From Actinomyces haliotis (GTDB lineage: Bacteria > Actinomycetota > Actinomycetes > Actinomycetales > Actinomycetaceae), in contig NZ_JACWNA010000002.1 in NCBI RefSeq assembly GCF_015355765.1, positions 124,001 through 188,000 on the forward strand: 64,000 nucleotides of DNA. Reading direction: 5' to 3'. The notes under the pieces are model-generated. The model was not told where the DNA came from, made no database searches, and saw only the letters and a list, made by a program, of their open reading frames with translations. The position numbers were made by a program, and so were the translations under genes. This document shows, in pieces, positions 1 through 10,584 of this stretch (positions are counted from its first letter, which is position 1; each line of letters opens with the position of its first letter).

Positions 1-2
1 GG

Positions 3-605
3 AACCCCGGCCCGGCCGGCTGGGCCTGGTACGTCGACGAGTCCTGCTGGGCCGCCGGCGGCTGGCCCGAGTCCACGAACAACCGCGGCGAGCTCACCGC
101 CCTGCTCGAGCTCCTGCGCGCCACCGCGCACACCGGTGAGGACCTGCTCGTCCAGGCCGACTCCCAGTACGTCATCAACTCGGTCACCAAGTGGATGAAG
201 GGCTGGAAGCGCCGCGGCTGGCGCAAGGCCGACGGCAAGCCCGTCCTCAACGACGACCTCATGAAGGCGATCGACGAGGCGCTCGTCGGCCGCACGGTGC
301 GCTTCGAGTGGGTCAAGGGCCACGCGGGGCACCCCGCCAACGAGCGCGCGGACGTCCTCGCTCGCGCGGCCGCCACCGCCTACCAGCGCGGCACCGCCGT
401 TCCGTCCGGGCCCGGATGGACCCGTGGGGGAGCGGCGGCAGCGGCCCCGGGCGCCACCGCGACCTCGACGTCGGGCGCGTCGGCAGCGACGACCCTGCCT
501 CGCGCCTCCGCCTCCAGCGACACCGCCGCCGTCGTCCCCGGGACGACGGCGGCGCGCCGAGCGGCGCTGCGCGCCCAGCAGGCCGAGCCCGGCACGCTCT
601 TCTGA
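3..605 (+). CDS. rnhA: Ribonuclease HI, 5' end cut by window edge
   Basis: The reading frame is open from the window start, so the N-terminus is missing. It encodes an RNase HI that removes RNA from RNA-DNA hybrids. Visible family features are the NNRGELTALLELL segment with the catalytic Glu, ADSQYVI with a catalytic Asp, the basic WMKGWKRRGW handle, and the terminal HAGHPANERAD segment with catalytic His and Asp. After the normal RNase H end there is an extension of about 70 residues, rich in Ala, Thr and Ser, that finishes AEPGTLF. The extension is low complexity and has no recognised domain. The family call is firm; the role of the tail is unknown. Confidence 0.9.
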   Translation, partial: NPGPAGWAWYVDESCWAAGGWPESTNNRGELTALLELLRATAHTGEDLLVQADSQYVINSVTKWMKGWKRRGWRKADGKPVLNDDLMKAIDEALVGRTVRFEWVKGHAGHPANERADVLARAAATAYQRGTAVPSGPGWTRGGAAAAAPGATATSTSGASAATTLPRASASSDTAAVVPGTTAARRAALRAQQAEPGTLF

Positions 606-714
606 GCCCCTCGCCGAGATCGGGACATCCTTCCGGTGAGATCGGTCTGTTCTCCACACGGGGGGCGTCGCTGAACGGACCGACGTCGGCCGGGTCGGCA
701 TGGCCGCGACGACG

Positions 715-1317
715 TCACAGGGCGAAGTCGGCGAGCATCCGGGCGCGGCGCTCGGCGGTCGTCCGCCCGACGCCCGTGATCGGGATCCATCGGGAGCGCT
801 TGAGGCCGCTTCTCCAGCAGATGCCCCACCTGAGGGCGGCGACGACGGGGCGGTGGAAGAGACAGCGGTACAGACCCTTCGGCGTGGACATGACCGTGAC
901 GGCGACGACCTCGACGTCCTTCTTGAGCAGGCTGTGGAAGCGGCCCTTCCCGGGCTGGGTGTGGAGGACGTTCTTGGCGTAGACGCGGTCGATGAAGCCC
1001 TTCGTGATCGCCGGCATGAGCTCCCACCAGACGGGGAGGACGAGGACGATCCGGTCGGCCTGGAGGAGCCGCCGCTGGTAGTCGGCGACGAGCGGGTCCA
1101 TCTCCTGGACGGTCCGCCAGCTGACGAGGTCCTCGCGCGTCATGACGGGGTTGAAGCCGTCGGCGTGGAGGTCGATGACGTCGACGTCGTGCCCCTCGGA
1201 GTGCGCCGACTCGATGGCTCGCTCGGCGATGGCCGCCGTGCAGGACCGGTTGTGGGGAACGTTCTCCGACGCGGCGAGCGTGTACGGGTGGTCGAGGACG
1301 ATGAGTGTCGTGGGCAT
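715..1317 (-). CDS. NAD(P)H-dependent oxidoreductase, flavodoxin-like fold (quinone reductase family)
   Basis: The product is about 200 residues. It opens with a beta-strand and a flavin phosphate loop (TLIVLDHPY...SENVPHNRSC), and has the segment VLVLPVWWELMPAITKGFIDRV, which is typical of KefF/MdaB/NQO-like NAD(P)H:quinone reductases. Such enzymes carry out two-electron reduction of quinones with FMN or FAD in the cytoplasm. ATG at 1317 is chosen because AGGAGG lies just upstream on the minus strand; the frame runs on further upstream without a ribosome site. A TetR-type gene (now broken) is divergent, which suggests it once regulated this gene. Confidence 0.8.
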   Translation of the reverse strand: MPTTLIVLDHPYTLAASENVPHNRSCTAAIAERAIESAHSEGHDVDVIDLHADGFNPVMTREDLVSWRTVQEMDPLVADYQRRLLQADRIVLVLPVWWELMPAITKGFIDRVYAKNVLHTQPGKGRFHSLLKKDVEVVAVTVMSTPKGLYRCLFHRPVVAALRWGICWRSGLKRSRWIPITGVGRTTAERRARMLADFAL

Positions 1318-1478
1318 GGTGCGCCTCCTGGGTGACGTGCCGGCCTGGTGCCGGCGGAGTGATGACGCGCGCTGGGCACCATGAGCGGGAGCCGCCCTCC
1401 GCTGGGCGAGTGGCACATCGGCACGAGTGCACCGTGAGGGGACAATCGGGGCGGACTGTCCACGAACCGGGAGGACGC

Positions 1479-2029
1479 ATGGACCCGCGCAGCGAGCGCG
1501 TCATCGACGCCATGGCGGAGGCGATGCGGGATCTCCTTGTCGAGGAGTCCTACGAGACGGTCACCGTCTCCGCGGTGTGTGAGCGAGCGTCGGTCCGCCG
1601 GACGATCTTCTACCGCCACTTCTCCGGCAAGGACGACCTCTCGGACACCTCCTGGGCAGGCTGCGGGCCGAGATCGTCAACGGCATCGACCCGCAGGACG
1701 CGCTGCCGGTCGACGAGCTCGCGGGTCGGGTGGGCAGCGCGCTCCTCGACGCGCTGCACACGGTGCCGTGGATGGCGGGCCTGCGGCGTCGCTCCTCGAC
1801 GTGGAGCATGACGGCGGGCCTCCTCGTTGACGAGGTCGCGCCCGCGCTCGCGGCGAGCCATGAGGCCCGGCTCGGCGACGCTGCGCCTGAGGACATGGAG
1901 GACCGGGCGCGGTTCCTCGCTGCCGGGATCGTCGACGCCGTCGCGCAGCAGGCCCTGCGGCCGGCCGGGCCCGGCGACGCCGCGCGCGTCGCGACGCGCG
2001 GCGTCGCGGCGGCCGTCCTCGACCGCTGA
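1479..2029 (+). pseudogene. TetR/AcrR family regulator, frameshifted
   Basis: From ATG 1479 the frame encodes a TetR helix-turn-helix (VIDAMAEAMRDLL...VCERASVRRTIFYRHFSGKDDL, about residues 7-55). After about position 1645 the sensible protein continues in another frame (LLGRLRAEIVNGIDPQDALP...AVAQQALRPAG), ending at 2029. In the first frame the protein would stop at 1811 with a nonsensical Ser/Arg/Thr-rich tail. The joined protein would be about 183 residues, normal for TetR. A single-base indel near 1640-1650 explains it. It may be a real inactivation or an assembly error. It probably controlled the divergent flavoprotein gene. Confidence 0.75.
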
Positions 2030-2051
2030 GTCCGGACAGGAACCGGCGGAC

Positions 2052-2104
2052 GACGGTGGCGCCGCCACCGCTCAGCGGGTGCTGAGGGTGACGGCGCCGC
2101 CGTC
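2052..2104. terminator. Bidirectional hairpin between the TetR remnant and ackA
   Basis: Arms 2052-2069 and 2087-2104 pair over 18 positions with two G-U wobbles. An inner CTCAGC/GCTGAG stem (2071-2086) closes the structure. It sits between two convergent genes, so it can serve both strands. There is no U-run. Confidence 0.65.
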
Positions 2105-2122
2105 GTGGGCTGATCGCTCGGA

Positions 2123-3310
2123 TCAGATGAGGGTGAGCGCCTGACGGGCGATCGCCAGCTCCTCGTTCGTCGGGTAGACGATGACGGGGATGGAGGAGTC
2201 CTCCGTCGAGATGATGCGCGGGTCGGGGTTGCGCACGATGAGGTTCTTCTCGTGGTCGTACTTGATCCCCATGTAGGCGAGGCGGTCCAGCAGGTGCTGG
2301 CGGACGAACTCGTCGTTCTCGCCGATGCCGGCGGTGAAGGTGAGGGCGTCGAGGCCACCCATGATGGCGGTGTAGGCGCCGACGTACTTGAGCAGGCGGT
2401 GGATGTAGACGTCGACGGCGTCGATCGTGTTCTGGTCTCCGGCCTCGTAGAGCTTCCAGATCTCGCGCATGTCGTTCTCGCCGGCGAGGCCCTTGAAGCC
2501 GGACTCGCGGTTGAAGAGGTGGTCGATCTCGTCGATCGACATGCCGCCGACGCGGGCCAGGTGGAAGACCGCGGCCGGGTCGATGTCGCCGGTGCGGGTG
2601 CCCATCATCAGGCCCTCGAGCGGGGTGAGGCCCATCGAGGTGTCCACGGCCTTGCCGTTGACGACGGCGGACACGGACGCGCCGTTGCCCAGGTGCAGGA
2701 CGATCTGCTTGAGGTCGTCGCGGCCTAGCATCTTGGAGACCTCGCCGGAGACGAACTGGTGGCTGGTGCCGTGGGCGCCGTAGCGGCGGATCTCGTACTT
2801 GTCGGCCACCTCGCGGTTGAGGGCGTAGCGGGCGGCCTCCTCCGGGAGATCCTGGAAGAAGGCCGTGTCGAAGACGGCGACGTGCGGGACGTCGGAGAGG
2901 AGCTCACGGGCGACCGCGATGCCCTTGAGGTGGGCCGGGTTGTGCAGCGGGCCCAGCGGGACGAGCTGCTCGATCCGTGCGACGACGTCGTCGTCGATGA
3001 GGGCCGGGCCGGAGAAGTACTTGCCGCCCTGGACGACGCGGTGGCCGACGGCGACGACGTTGGCGTCCTTGAGGGAGGGCCCCTGCTCCTCGAAGAGGCG
3101 CAGGACCTCGGACAGACCGAAGCCGTGGTCCGGGACGGGCTCCTCGACGACGAACTTCTCGCCGTCGTGCTTGTGCGTGATGATGCCGGTCGGGTTGCCG
3201 ATCTTCTCGACGTTGCCGTTGGCGAGGTTCTCACCGGAGTCGGGGTCGACGAGGGCGTACTTGATGGAGGACGAGCCCGCGTTGATGATGAGGACGGTGC
3301 GCGTGGTCAT
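2123..3310 (-). CDS. ackA: Acetate kinase
   Basis: A 395-residue protein of normal family length. It makes ATP and acetate from acetyl phosphate and ADP, the second step of the Pta-Ack overflow pathway. Visible ASKHA-family signatures are the N-terminal LIINAGSSSIKYAL phosphate loop, VFDTAFFQDLP, GAHGTSHQFVS, the LHLGNGASVSAV nucleotide loop and MGTRTGDIDPA. The start ATG at 3310 lies 38 bp after the pta stop, so both genes form one operon with pta first. The 3' end faces a strong bidirectional hairpin. Confidence 0.97.
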   Translation of the reverse strand: MTTRTVLIINAGSSSIKYALVDPDSGENLANGNVEKIGNPTGIITHKHDGEKFVVEEPVPDHGFGLSEVLRLFEEQGPSLKDANVVAVGHRVVQGGKYFSGPALIDDDVVARIEQLVPLGPLHNPAHLKGIAVARELLSDVPHVAVFDTAFFQDLPEEAARYALNREVADKYEIRRYGAHGTSHQFVSGEVSKMLGRDDLKQIVLHLGNGASVSAVVNGKAVDTSMGLTPLEGLMMGTRTGDIDPAAVFHLARVGGMSIDEIDHLFNRESGFKGLAGENDMREIWKLYEAGDQNTIDAVDVYIHRLLKYVGAYTAIMGGLDALTFTAGIGENDEFVRQHLLDRLAYMGIKYDHEKNLIVRNPDPRIISTEDSSIPVIVYPTNEELAIARQALTLI

Positions 3311-3348
3311 GAATGGCCTTTCGTGAGGGTCTGGTCGGTGGGGGTGGA

Positions 3349-5403
3349 TCAGGCCTGGGCCTGGACCGCGGTGATCGCGACGGTGTTGATGATGTCCTCG
3401 ACCAGGGCCCCGCGGGACAGGTCGTTGACGGGCTTGTTGAGGCCCTGGAGGACCGGACCGATGGCGACGGCGCCGGAGGAGCGCTGCACGGCCTTGTAGC
3501 CGATGTTGCCGGCGGACAGGTCTGGGAAGATGAAGACGTCGGCCTTGCCGGCGACGGCGGAGCCGGGGGCCTTCTTGGCGGCGACGGTTGGGTCGATGGC
3601 GGCGTCGTACTGGATCGGGCCCTCGACGGCGAGCTCGGGGGCCTTGGACTTGACGAGCTCGGTGGCCTCGCGGACCTTGTCGACGTCCGCGCCCTTGCCA
3701 GAGGTGCCGGTGGAGAAGGACAGCATCGCGACGCGCGGCTCGACCCCGAACTGCTTGGCGGTCTCGGCGGAGGAGATGGCGATGTCGGCGAGCTCCTCCG
3801 CGGTGGGCTCCGGGTTGACGGCGCAGTCGCCGTAGACGAGGACGCGGTCCTCGAGGAGCATGAGGAAGACCGAGGACACGATCGAGGTGCCCGGCTTCGT
3901 CTTGATGATCTGGAAGGACGGGACGATCGTGTGGGCGGTCGTGTGGGCCGCGCCGGAGACCATGCCGTCGGCGTCGCCCATGTGGACCATCATCGTGCCG
4001 AAGTAGGACACGTCCTGGACCTTCTCGCGGGCCTGCTCGAGGGTGACGCCCTTCTTGGCGCGCAGGCGGGCGAACTCGGCGGCGTACTTCTCGAGGAGCT
4101 CGGGGTCGTCGGTGGCGACGACGCGGGCGCCGGAGATGTCGAGGCCCAGCTCGGTGGCGCGGGCGCGCACCGCGGTCTCGTCGCCCAGGAGCACCAGGTC
4201 GGCGATGCCGCGGCGCAGGATCGCGTCGGCCGCGTGGAGGATGCGGTCGTCGTCGGGCTCGGGCAGGACGATCGTGCGCTTGTCCCCGCGGGCGCGCTCG
4301 ACGAGCTCGGCCTGGAACATGATCGGGGTGACGACGCCGCTCGGCTCGACCTCGATGGCCTCGAGGAGGGAGTCGAAGTCGATCTCCTGCTCGAAGGTGG
4401 TGACGGCGACGTCGAGCTTGCGCTGCGATCCGCGGGCCAGGCCGCCCTCGATGGAGGCGCTCGTCGAGGCCGCCGAGAAGGTGCCGAGCGGGGAGGCCAT
4501 GACGGGGAGCGGCTGCTCGAGGCCCTTGACGAGGTCGAGGGCGTAGGGGGCGGGCTCGAAGCCGCCGTTGAGGACGAGGCCCGCGAGGTTCGGGAAGCCG
4601 GCGGAGGCGTTGGCCGCGGCGATCGAGATGAGCGCGGCGGAGCGGTCGGCCGGGACGATGACGAGCTGGCCGTCCTTGAGGCGCTCGAGGACGTGGGAGA
4701 CGTCCATGGCGGCCACGAGGAGGGACTCGGCCTCGCGGTCGAGGAGGGCCTCGTCGCCGGCGATGAAGGTGCCGTCCAGGGCGTTCATGTGCTCGCGGAC
4801 GGTCGCGGCGCCGAGGAGCGGGACCTCCGGGAGGGTGGAGACGGTGACACCGTCGATACCGGCCAGGTTGGCGGCGACGGCCTCGCGGTCCTCAGGCTCG
4901 CACTTGTTGGCGATGACAGCGACCGTGCGGGCGTGGTGGTCGGCGAGGTCGGCGATGGAGGCCTCGACGGAGGCACGGACGCCGTCGGCGCCCTCCTGGC
5001 CGTTGACGACGAGGAGGACGGGGGCGTCGATGTTCGCGGCGACCTGCCCGTTGAGGGCGAGCTCGGGCGTGCCGGCGGCGCCGTCGTGGTCGGAGCCGTC
5101 GATGACGACGACGTCGTGCTCACGGGCGACGGCGCGGTAGGCGTCGACGATGGTCGACAGGGAGTCCTCGGGGGACTCGTAGTACTCGTCCCAGGTGACG
5201 CCGACGCAGGAGGCGGCCTCGGCGGCCGAGCCCGAGCGGGCTAGGAGGAGGTTGAGGAACGGGTCGTCCTCACGGGACTCGACGAAGGGGCGGAAGACGC
5301 CCACCTTCGCGACGACCTTGGTCAGCGAGGCGACCAGCCCGAGGGCCACGGTCGACTTGCCGGATCCGGCACTGGGGGAGGCGATGTAGATGCTTCGCGC
5401 CAC
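3349..5403 (-). CDS. pta: Phosphate acetyltransferase (long form with N-terminal P-loop domain)
   Basis: The protein has 684 residues. It converts acetyl-CoA and phosphate to acetyl phosphate, feeding ackA downstream. Residues 1-350 are the dethiobiotin-synthetase-like P-loop domain ([16 protein letters not shown] near the N-terminus) plus DRTGG region of long Pta enzymes. The C-terminal 330 residues are the catalytic PTA domain ([51 protein letters not shown]). GTG at 5403 is chosen because the frame before it gives no family similarity and AGAAGGACG precedes it on the minus strand; an ATG at 5487 is in frame but unlikely. Confidence 0.95.
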   Translation of the reverse strand: MARSIYIASPSAGSGKSTVALGLVASLTKVVAKVGVFRPFVESREDDPFLNLLLARSGSAAEAASCVGVTWDEYYESPEDSLSTIVDAYRAVAREHDVVVIDGSDHDGAAGTPELALNGQVAANIDAPVLLVVNGQEGADGVRASVEASIADLADHHARTVAVIANKCEPEDREAVAANLAGIDGVTVSTLPEVPLLGAATVREHMNALDGTFIAGDEALLDREAESLLVAAMDVSHVLERLKDGQLVIVPADRSAALISIAAANASAGFPNLAGLVLNGGFEPAPYALDLVKGLEQPLPVMASPLGTFSAASTSASIEGGLARGSQRKLDVAVTTFEQEIDFDSLLEAIEVEPSGVVTPIMFQAELVERARGDKRTIVLPEPDDDRILHAADAILRRGIADLVLLGDETAVRARATELGLDISGARVVATDDPELLEKYAAEFARLRAKKGVTLEQAREKVQDVSYFGTMMVHMGDADGMVSGAAHTTAHTIVPSFQIIKTKPGTSIVSSVFLMLLEDRVLVYGDCAVNPEPTAEELADIAISSAETAKQFGVEPRVAMLSFSTGTSGKGADVDKVREATELVKSKAPELAVEGPIQYDAAIDPTVAAKKAPGSAVAGKADVFIFPDLSAGNIGYKAVQRSSGAVAIGPVLQGLNKPVNDLSRGALVEDIINTVAITAVQAQA

Positions 5404-5541
5404 GGTTTCTTCGTCCTTCTGGGTCTCGACATCGAGGTGGGGACCCCTTCGCCAGAGCCTCCCAGTGGAATTGTGCCCCCAAGGCACTGCCCCGTGCGAC
5501 CGTCCGGCAGATCGGGCGGGGTGGTGCGGCCCACGTCGGCC

Positions 5542-6606
5542 TCAGGCGGACGGCGCCGCCGTCGTCGAGCGGAGGACGAGCTCGGGCGGGAGCACCCGCT
5601 CCGTACCTGCCGCTGTGCTGGCGGCCGTGTCGAGCAGGTCGAGGGCCGCCGACACGAGCGCCTCCGCGTCCTGACGGACGGTGGTGAGGCCGAGCGCCGC
5701 GACGGCGGGAGAGGGGCCCGAGCCGGCGTCGTCGAAGCCGGTCACCGAGACGTCCTCGGGCACGCGCAGGCCCCCGGCGCGCAGCGCCTGGATAGCCCCC
5801 AGGGCGAGAGCGTCGTTGGCGGCGACGAGCGCCGTCGACCGGCTCCCCCCGCCGTGCCGGGCTCCGGAGAGCCGCAGCATCTCGCGGCCGACCAGGACGC
5901 CGGCGGACTCGTCGTAGGCGGTGGCCGGCACCTCGTGCGCCTCGACCCCGAGGGACTGGGCCTCGTCCAGGGCGGCGTCGGCGCGGACGTCCCCGCTGCG
6001 CCGGCCCACGACTCGAGTGACGAGGAGGCTGCGGTGTCCGAGGCCGACGAGGTGACGCACCACCTCACGGATGCCTGCGTCGTCGTCGGTGTGGACCGAG
6101 CCGACGGCGCCGTCCAGGCTCGCGGGTGGGTACGCGCCGACGAAGACCGCCGGCCCGCTCATGAGCAGGGCCGCGGCCGCCTCGTCGACCGGGGCCGAGG
6201 AGATGACGAGGACGCCGCGCACGCGCTGCGCCCGGAGGGTCCTCAGCGCCCGTGCCAGGGGCACGGAGGCCGAGGCCATCGTGAGGACGAGGTCCTCGCC
6301 GCGTGCCGCGACAGCCTCGTGCGCGGCGTCGAGGACCCGTGCGGTGAAGGCGTCGTGCCCGTCGAAGACGACGCCGACCAGCCTGCCGCCGCCCGAACGC
6401 AGCCGGGCCGCGTTCGAGTCGGGGGAGTAGCCCAGCTCGGCGGCCGCGGCGAGGACCTTCTCCCGGTTGGCCGGGGAGGCGCCGGGCTTGCCGGACAGGA
6501 CGAGGGAGACGAGCGCGCGCGAGACGCCAGCGCGGCGCGCGACGTCGACCATCCGCACGGGACGGCCCTCGCGCGGGGGCAGCGGGAGGTGTCGGGCGGC
6601 GGGCAC
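5542..6606 (-). CDS. LacI family transcriptional regulator
   Basis: A 354-residue protein with an N-terminal LacI helix-turn-helix ([22 protein letters not shown], about residues 19-40, and the hinge region to about 65). A periplasmic-binding-protein-like sensor domain follows ([15 protein letters not shown]..., [18 protein letters not shown]). This arrangement normally binds an operator as a dimer and responds to a sugar or nucleoside. The gene is divergent from guaA with only 36 bp between starts. It could therefore touch guaA or itself, but no operator palindrome is visible there and no sugar genes are adjacent. The ligand is unknown. Confidence 0.9.
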   Translation of the reverse strand: MPAARHLPLPPREGRPVRMVDVARRAGVSRALVSLVLSGKPGASPANREKVLAAAAELGYSPDSNAARLRSGGGRLVGVVFDGHDAFTARVLDAAHEAVAARGEDLVLTMASASVPLARALRTLRAQRVRGVLVISSAPVDEAAAALLMSGPAVFVGAYPPASLDGAVGSVHTDDDAGIREVVRHLVGLGHRSLLVTRVVGRRSGDVRADAALDEAQSLGVEAHEVPATAYDESAGVLVGREMLRLSGARHGGGSRSTALVAANDALALGAIQALRAGGLRVPEDVSVTGFDDAGSGPSPAVAALGLTTVRQDAEALVSAALDLLDTAASTAAGTERVLPPELVLRSTTAAPSA

Positions 6607-6629
6607 GTGAGCAGCCTACGGCGCCCCGC

Positions 6630-6642
6630 TATCCTGAGCCTC
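6630..6642 (+). promoter_or_regulatory. Leaderless-type -10 element of guaA
   Basis: TATCCT at 6630-6635 ends 7 nt before the GTG start of guaA. No Shine-Dalgarno fits in between. Transcription would begin at or next to the start codon. Confidence 0.6.
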
Positions 6643-8256
<1,614 letters not shown>

Positions 8257-8287
8257 CAGGGTCTCGATCTTGAGGCTGCGCTGACGG

Positions 8288-8330
8288 ACCGCCCCGGCGC
8301 CGGATCGAAGGATCCAGGCACCGGGGCGGT
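8288..8330 (+). terminator. GC hairpin after guaA
   Basis: Outer arms 8288-8301 and 8317-8330 pair with one mismatch, and an inner GGATC/GATCC stem closes on a GAAG loop. It lies 35 bp after the guaA stop. From 8342 to 8382 two similar segments follow (CCCCGAGATCGGGACT and CCCCGAGACCGGGACT) whose purpose is unclear. Confidence 0.75.
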
Positions 8331-8495
8331 TCCGCGTATCGCCCCCGAGATCGGGACTCGTTGACCCCGAGACCGGGACTTGGTGCGCCGTGAGCTTGGC
8401 CCGATCCGCCGTCGTCCAGCGAGCGCTCCGTCCGCGGTGTGGTTGCTCGCGCACCCGCGCTGTCGAGGGAGGTGCCGATGGCGCGATCCGGTCTG

Positions 8496-8501
8496 TAGGC
8501 T
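8496..8501 (+). promoter_or_regulatory. Putative -10 box of the SDR gene
   Basis: TAGGCT at 8496-8501 lies 42 bp before the SDR start, a usual distance for a leadered transcript. The gene has AAAGGA at 8528-8533 as ribosome site. Confidence 0.45.
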
Positions 8502-8543
8502 CGATCTCAGAAGAGCCAATCCCGGCCAAAGGACCTGACGACG

Positions 8544-9365
8544 ATGACGACGCCCACGACCCCCACCACTCCGCCCAACCCCGGCACCGCTCTGCTCACC
8601 GGCTCCTACGGCGGGCTCGGCACCTGCTTCGCCCAGATCCACGCCCGCCGCGGCGGCGACCTCGTCCTCGTCGGCCGCAGTCAGGACAAGCTCGATGCCC
8701 AGGCCGCCGGACTCACCCGGACCTACGGCATCACGGCCCGCACCATCGCCGTCGACCTCTCCACCCCCGAGGCCGCCGAGACGATCCACGCCCAGTGTCA
8801 GGAGTGGGGCATCGTCCCCGACCTGCTCATCAACAACGCCGGCTTCGGCGGCCAGGGCGACTTCTCCCGTGAGCGCACGATGGACCAGGACCTGTCCATG
8901 ATCGCCGTCAACATCGAGACCCCCACGCGCCTGGCCAAGCTCTTCCTCCCCGAGATGATCGAGCGCGGGAGCGGCCGACTCCTCAACGTCTCCTCCACCG
9001 CCGCGCTCCTGCCCGGCCCCCTCCAGGCCGTCTACTACGCGACCAAGGCCTACGTCACGAGCTGGTCCAACGCCCTCTGGCACGAGCTCAAGGGCACAGG
9101 CGTCACCGTCACCGCCCTCATGCCGGGCGCCATGCAGACCGGCTTCATCTCCACCGGGGGCCTCTCCGAGACCAAGATGTTCGCCAACGCCGTGGACCCC
9201 ATGAAGGTGGCCCAGGACGGCTACGACGGCGCACTGGCCGGCGAGCTCAACGTCGTCTCCGGGCTGCCCCGCTGGCAGAAGCCCATGATGACCCTCGCCC
9301 CGGTGCTGCCGCGCAAGGCGATGATGGGCTTCGTCGCCGACCAGCAGTCCGCTCCCGCCAGGTAA
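8544..9365 (+). CDS. Short-chain dehydrogenase/reductase
   Basis: A 273-residue classical SDR with an NAD(P)-binding Rossmann fold. The glycine motif is TGSYGGLG (residues 19-26), the structural NNAG is at 97-100, the catalytic Ser is in NVSST (about 150), and Tyr164 and Lys168 form the YxxxK pair. SDRs of this DltE/YqjQ-like type reduce or oxidise carbonyl or hydroxyl groups; the substrate cannot be read from the sequence. The first residues are a Thr/Pro repeat (TTPTTPTTPP). The next gene, an aldo/keto reductase, is 88 bp downstream, and the palindrome GGTGCCAGGCACC (9397-9409) lies between them. Confidence 0.85.
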   Translation: MTTPTTPTTPPNPGTALLTGSYGGLGTCFAQIHARRGGDLVLVGRSQDKLDAQAAGLTRTYGITARTIAVDLSTPEAAETIHAQCQEWGIVPDLLINNAGFGGQGDFSRERTMDQDLSMIAVNIETPTRLAKLFLPEMIERGSGRLLNVSSTAALLPGPLQAVYYATKAYVTSWSNALWHELKGTGVTVTALMPGAMQTGFISTGGLSETKMFANAVDPMKVAQDGYDGALAGELNVVSGLPRWQKPMMTLAPVLPRKAMMGFVADQQSAPAR

Positions 9366-9453
9366 GGCATCGGCCCGCCACGGGGCTGGCGGCTGGGGTG
9401 CCAGGCACCACGAGGGTCTGGCGCCCGGGACCGGGGCGGCCGACGATAGCGCC

Positions 9454-10479
9454 ATGGAGTACACGACCCTCGGCCAGACTGACATCACCATCCCGCGCCT
9501 GTGCCTCGGCGGCATGAGCTTCGGGAAGGTCTTCCCGGACTTCCACCAGTGGGTCATCGACGAGGAGGGAACGCAGGCGGTCATCGCCCGCGCCGTCGAC
9601 CTCGGCGTCAACTTCATCGACACCGCCAACACCTACGCCCACGGCACCAGCGAGGAGTACATCGGCGAGTCCCTGAGGAACCTCGGTGTGGCGCGCGAGG
9701 ACGTCGTCCTGGCCTCCAAGGTCTTCTTCAACGAGGGACACCTGTCCCGCGAGGCCATCAACCGGGAGATCGAGGGCACGCTCAAGCGCCTCGGCACCGA
9801 CTACCTCGACCTCTACATCATCCACCGCTTCGACTACGACACGCCGATCGAGGAGACGATGGAGGCCCTGGACGGCCTCGTCAAGACCGGCAAGGTCCGG
9901 GCTCTCGGCGCCTCCGCCATGTACGGCTACCAGCTCCACGACATGCAGGTCGTCGCGGACCAGAACGGCTGGACCCGCTTCTCCAGCATGCAGAACCACT
10001 ACAACCTGCTCTACCGCGAGGACGAGCGCGAGCTCATCCCCGTCACGCAGGAGTACGGCATGAGCCTGACCCCGTACAGCCCGCTCGCCTCCGGTCACCT
10101 CACCCGCCCGACCTGGGACTCCGACTCGATCCGCTCGACGACGGACGGCACGATGCGCAACAAGTACGACGCCACCCGCGAGCTCGACATGCCCGTCATC
10201 GAGCGCGTCGCCCAGGTCGCCGAGCGCCACGAGGTGCCCATGGCCCACGTCGCTCTCGCCTGGCACTGGGCCACGGGCGTCGCCGCCCCGATCGTCGGCT
10301 GCTCCCGTCCGAGTCGCGTCGACGACGCCGTGCGCGCCCTCGACCTGGAGCTGACCGCCGAGGACCTCGAGCTCCTCGAGGAGGCGTACCGGCCCCACGA
10401 GCTCGTCGGCCTCATCCCGCGCCCGGGGGAGAGGGCCCTCGCCGGCAGCACCGCGACCCGGGTGCCCGACCGGCGCTGA
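9454..10479 (+). CDS. Aldo/keto reductase (YajO/PdxI-like)
   Basis: A 341-residue TIM-barrel NADPH-dependent reductase. Visible features are GVNFIDTANTYAHGTSEEYIGE with the catalytic Asp and Tyr, LASKVFFNEG with the catalytic Lys, YLDLYIIHRFDYDTPIEETMEAL with the catalytic His, and IVGCSRPSRVDDAV for cofactor phosphate binding. Its nearest well-known relatives are general aldehyde reductases of the AKR11/12 type; the natural substrate is not evident. GACGAT at 9442-9447, 6 nt before the ATG, fits a leaderless start, and no ribosome site is present. Confidence 0.88.
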   Translation: MEYTTLGQTDITIPRLCLGGMSFGKVFPDFHQWVIDEEGTQAVIARAVDLGVNFIDTANTYAHGTSEEYIGESLRNLGVAREDVVLASKVFFNEGHLSREAINREIEGTLKRLGTDYLDLYIIHRFDYDTPIEETMEALDGLVKTGKVRALGASAMYGYQLHDMQVVADQNGWTRFSSMQNHYNLLYREDERELIPVTQEYGMSLTPYSPLASGHLTRPTWDSDSIRSTTDGTMRNKYDATRELDMPVIERVAQVAERHEVPMAHVALAWHWATGVAAPIVGCSRPSRVDDAVRALDLELTAEDLELLEEAYRPHELVGLIPRPGERALAGSTATRVPDRR

Positions 10480-10584
10480 GAATCCGGCTCACAGCGCGCC
10501 GTCGTTCCTGATGGGCACGGTGGCGCGTCGTCGTCGGCAGCGGAGCCGCACCGGTGCGACGGTCGTCCTCACAGGCCCCACGGC

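Noticed and set aside
3313-5244. 643-codon open frame opposite pta, and similar long frames opposite guaA (6802-8529), atpA (39414-41189), atpD/atpG (41164-43605) and the surface genes
   Set aside because: They are antisense shadows caused by very high GC third positions. Their translations are Val/Gly/Asp/Glu- or Arg-rich with no family motif, while the opposite strand codes for well-known enzymes.
9397-9409. Palindrome GGTGCCAGGCACC between the SDR and aldo/keto reductase genes
   Set aside because: Only 6-bp arms in GC-rich sequence, and no regulator gene nearby; too weak to call an operator.
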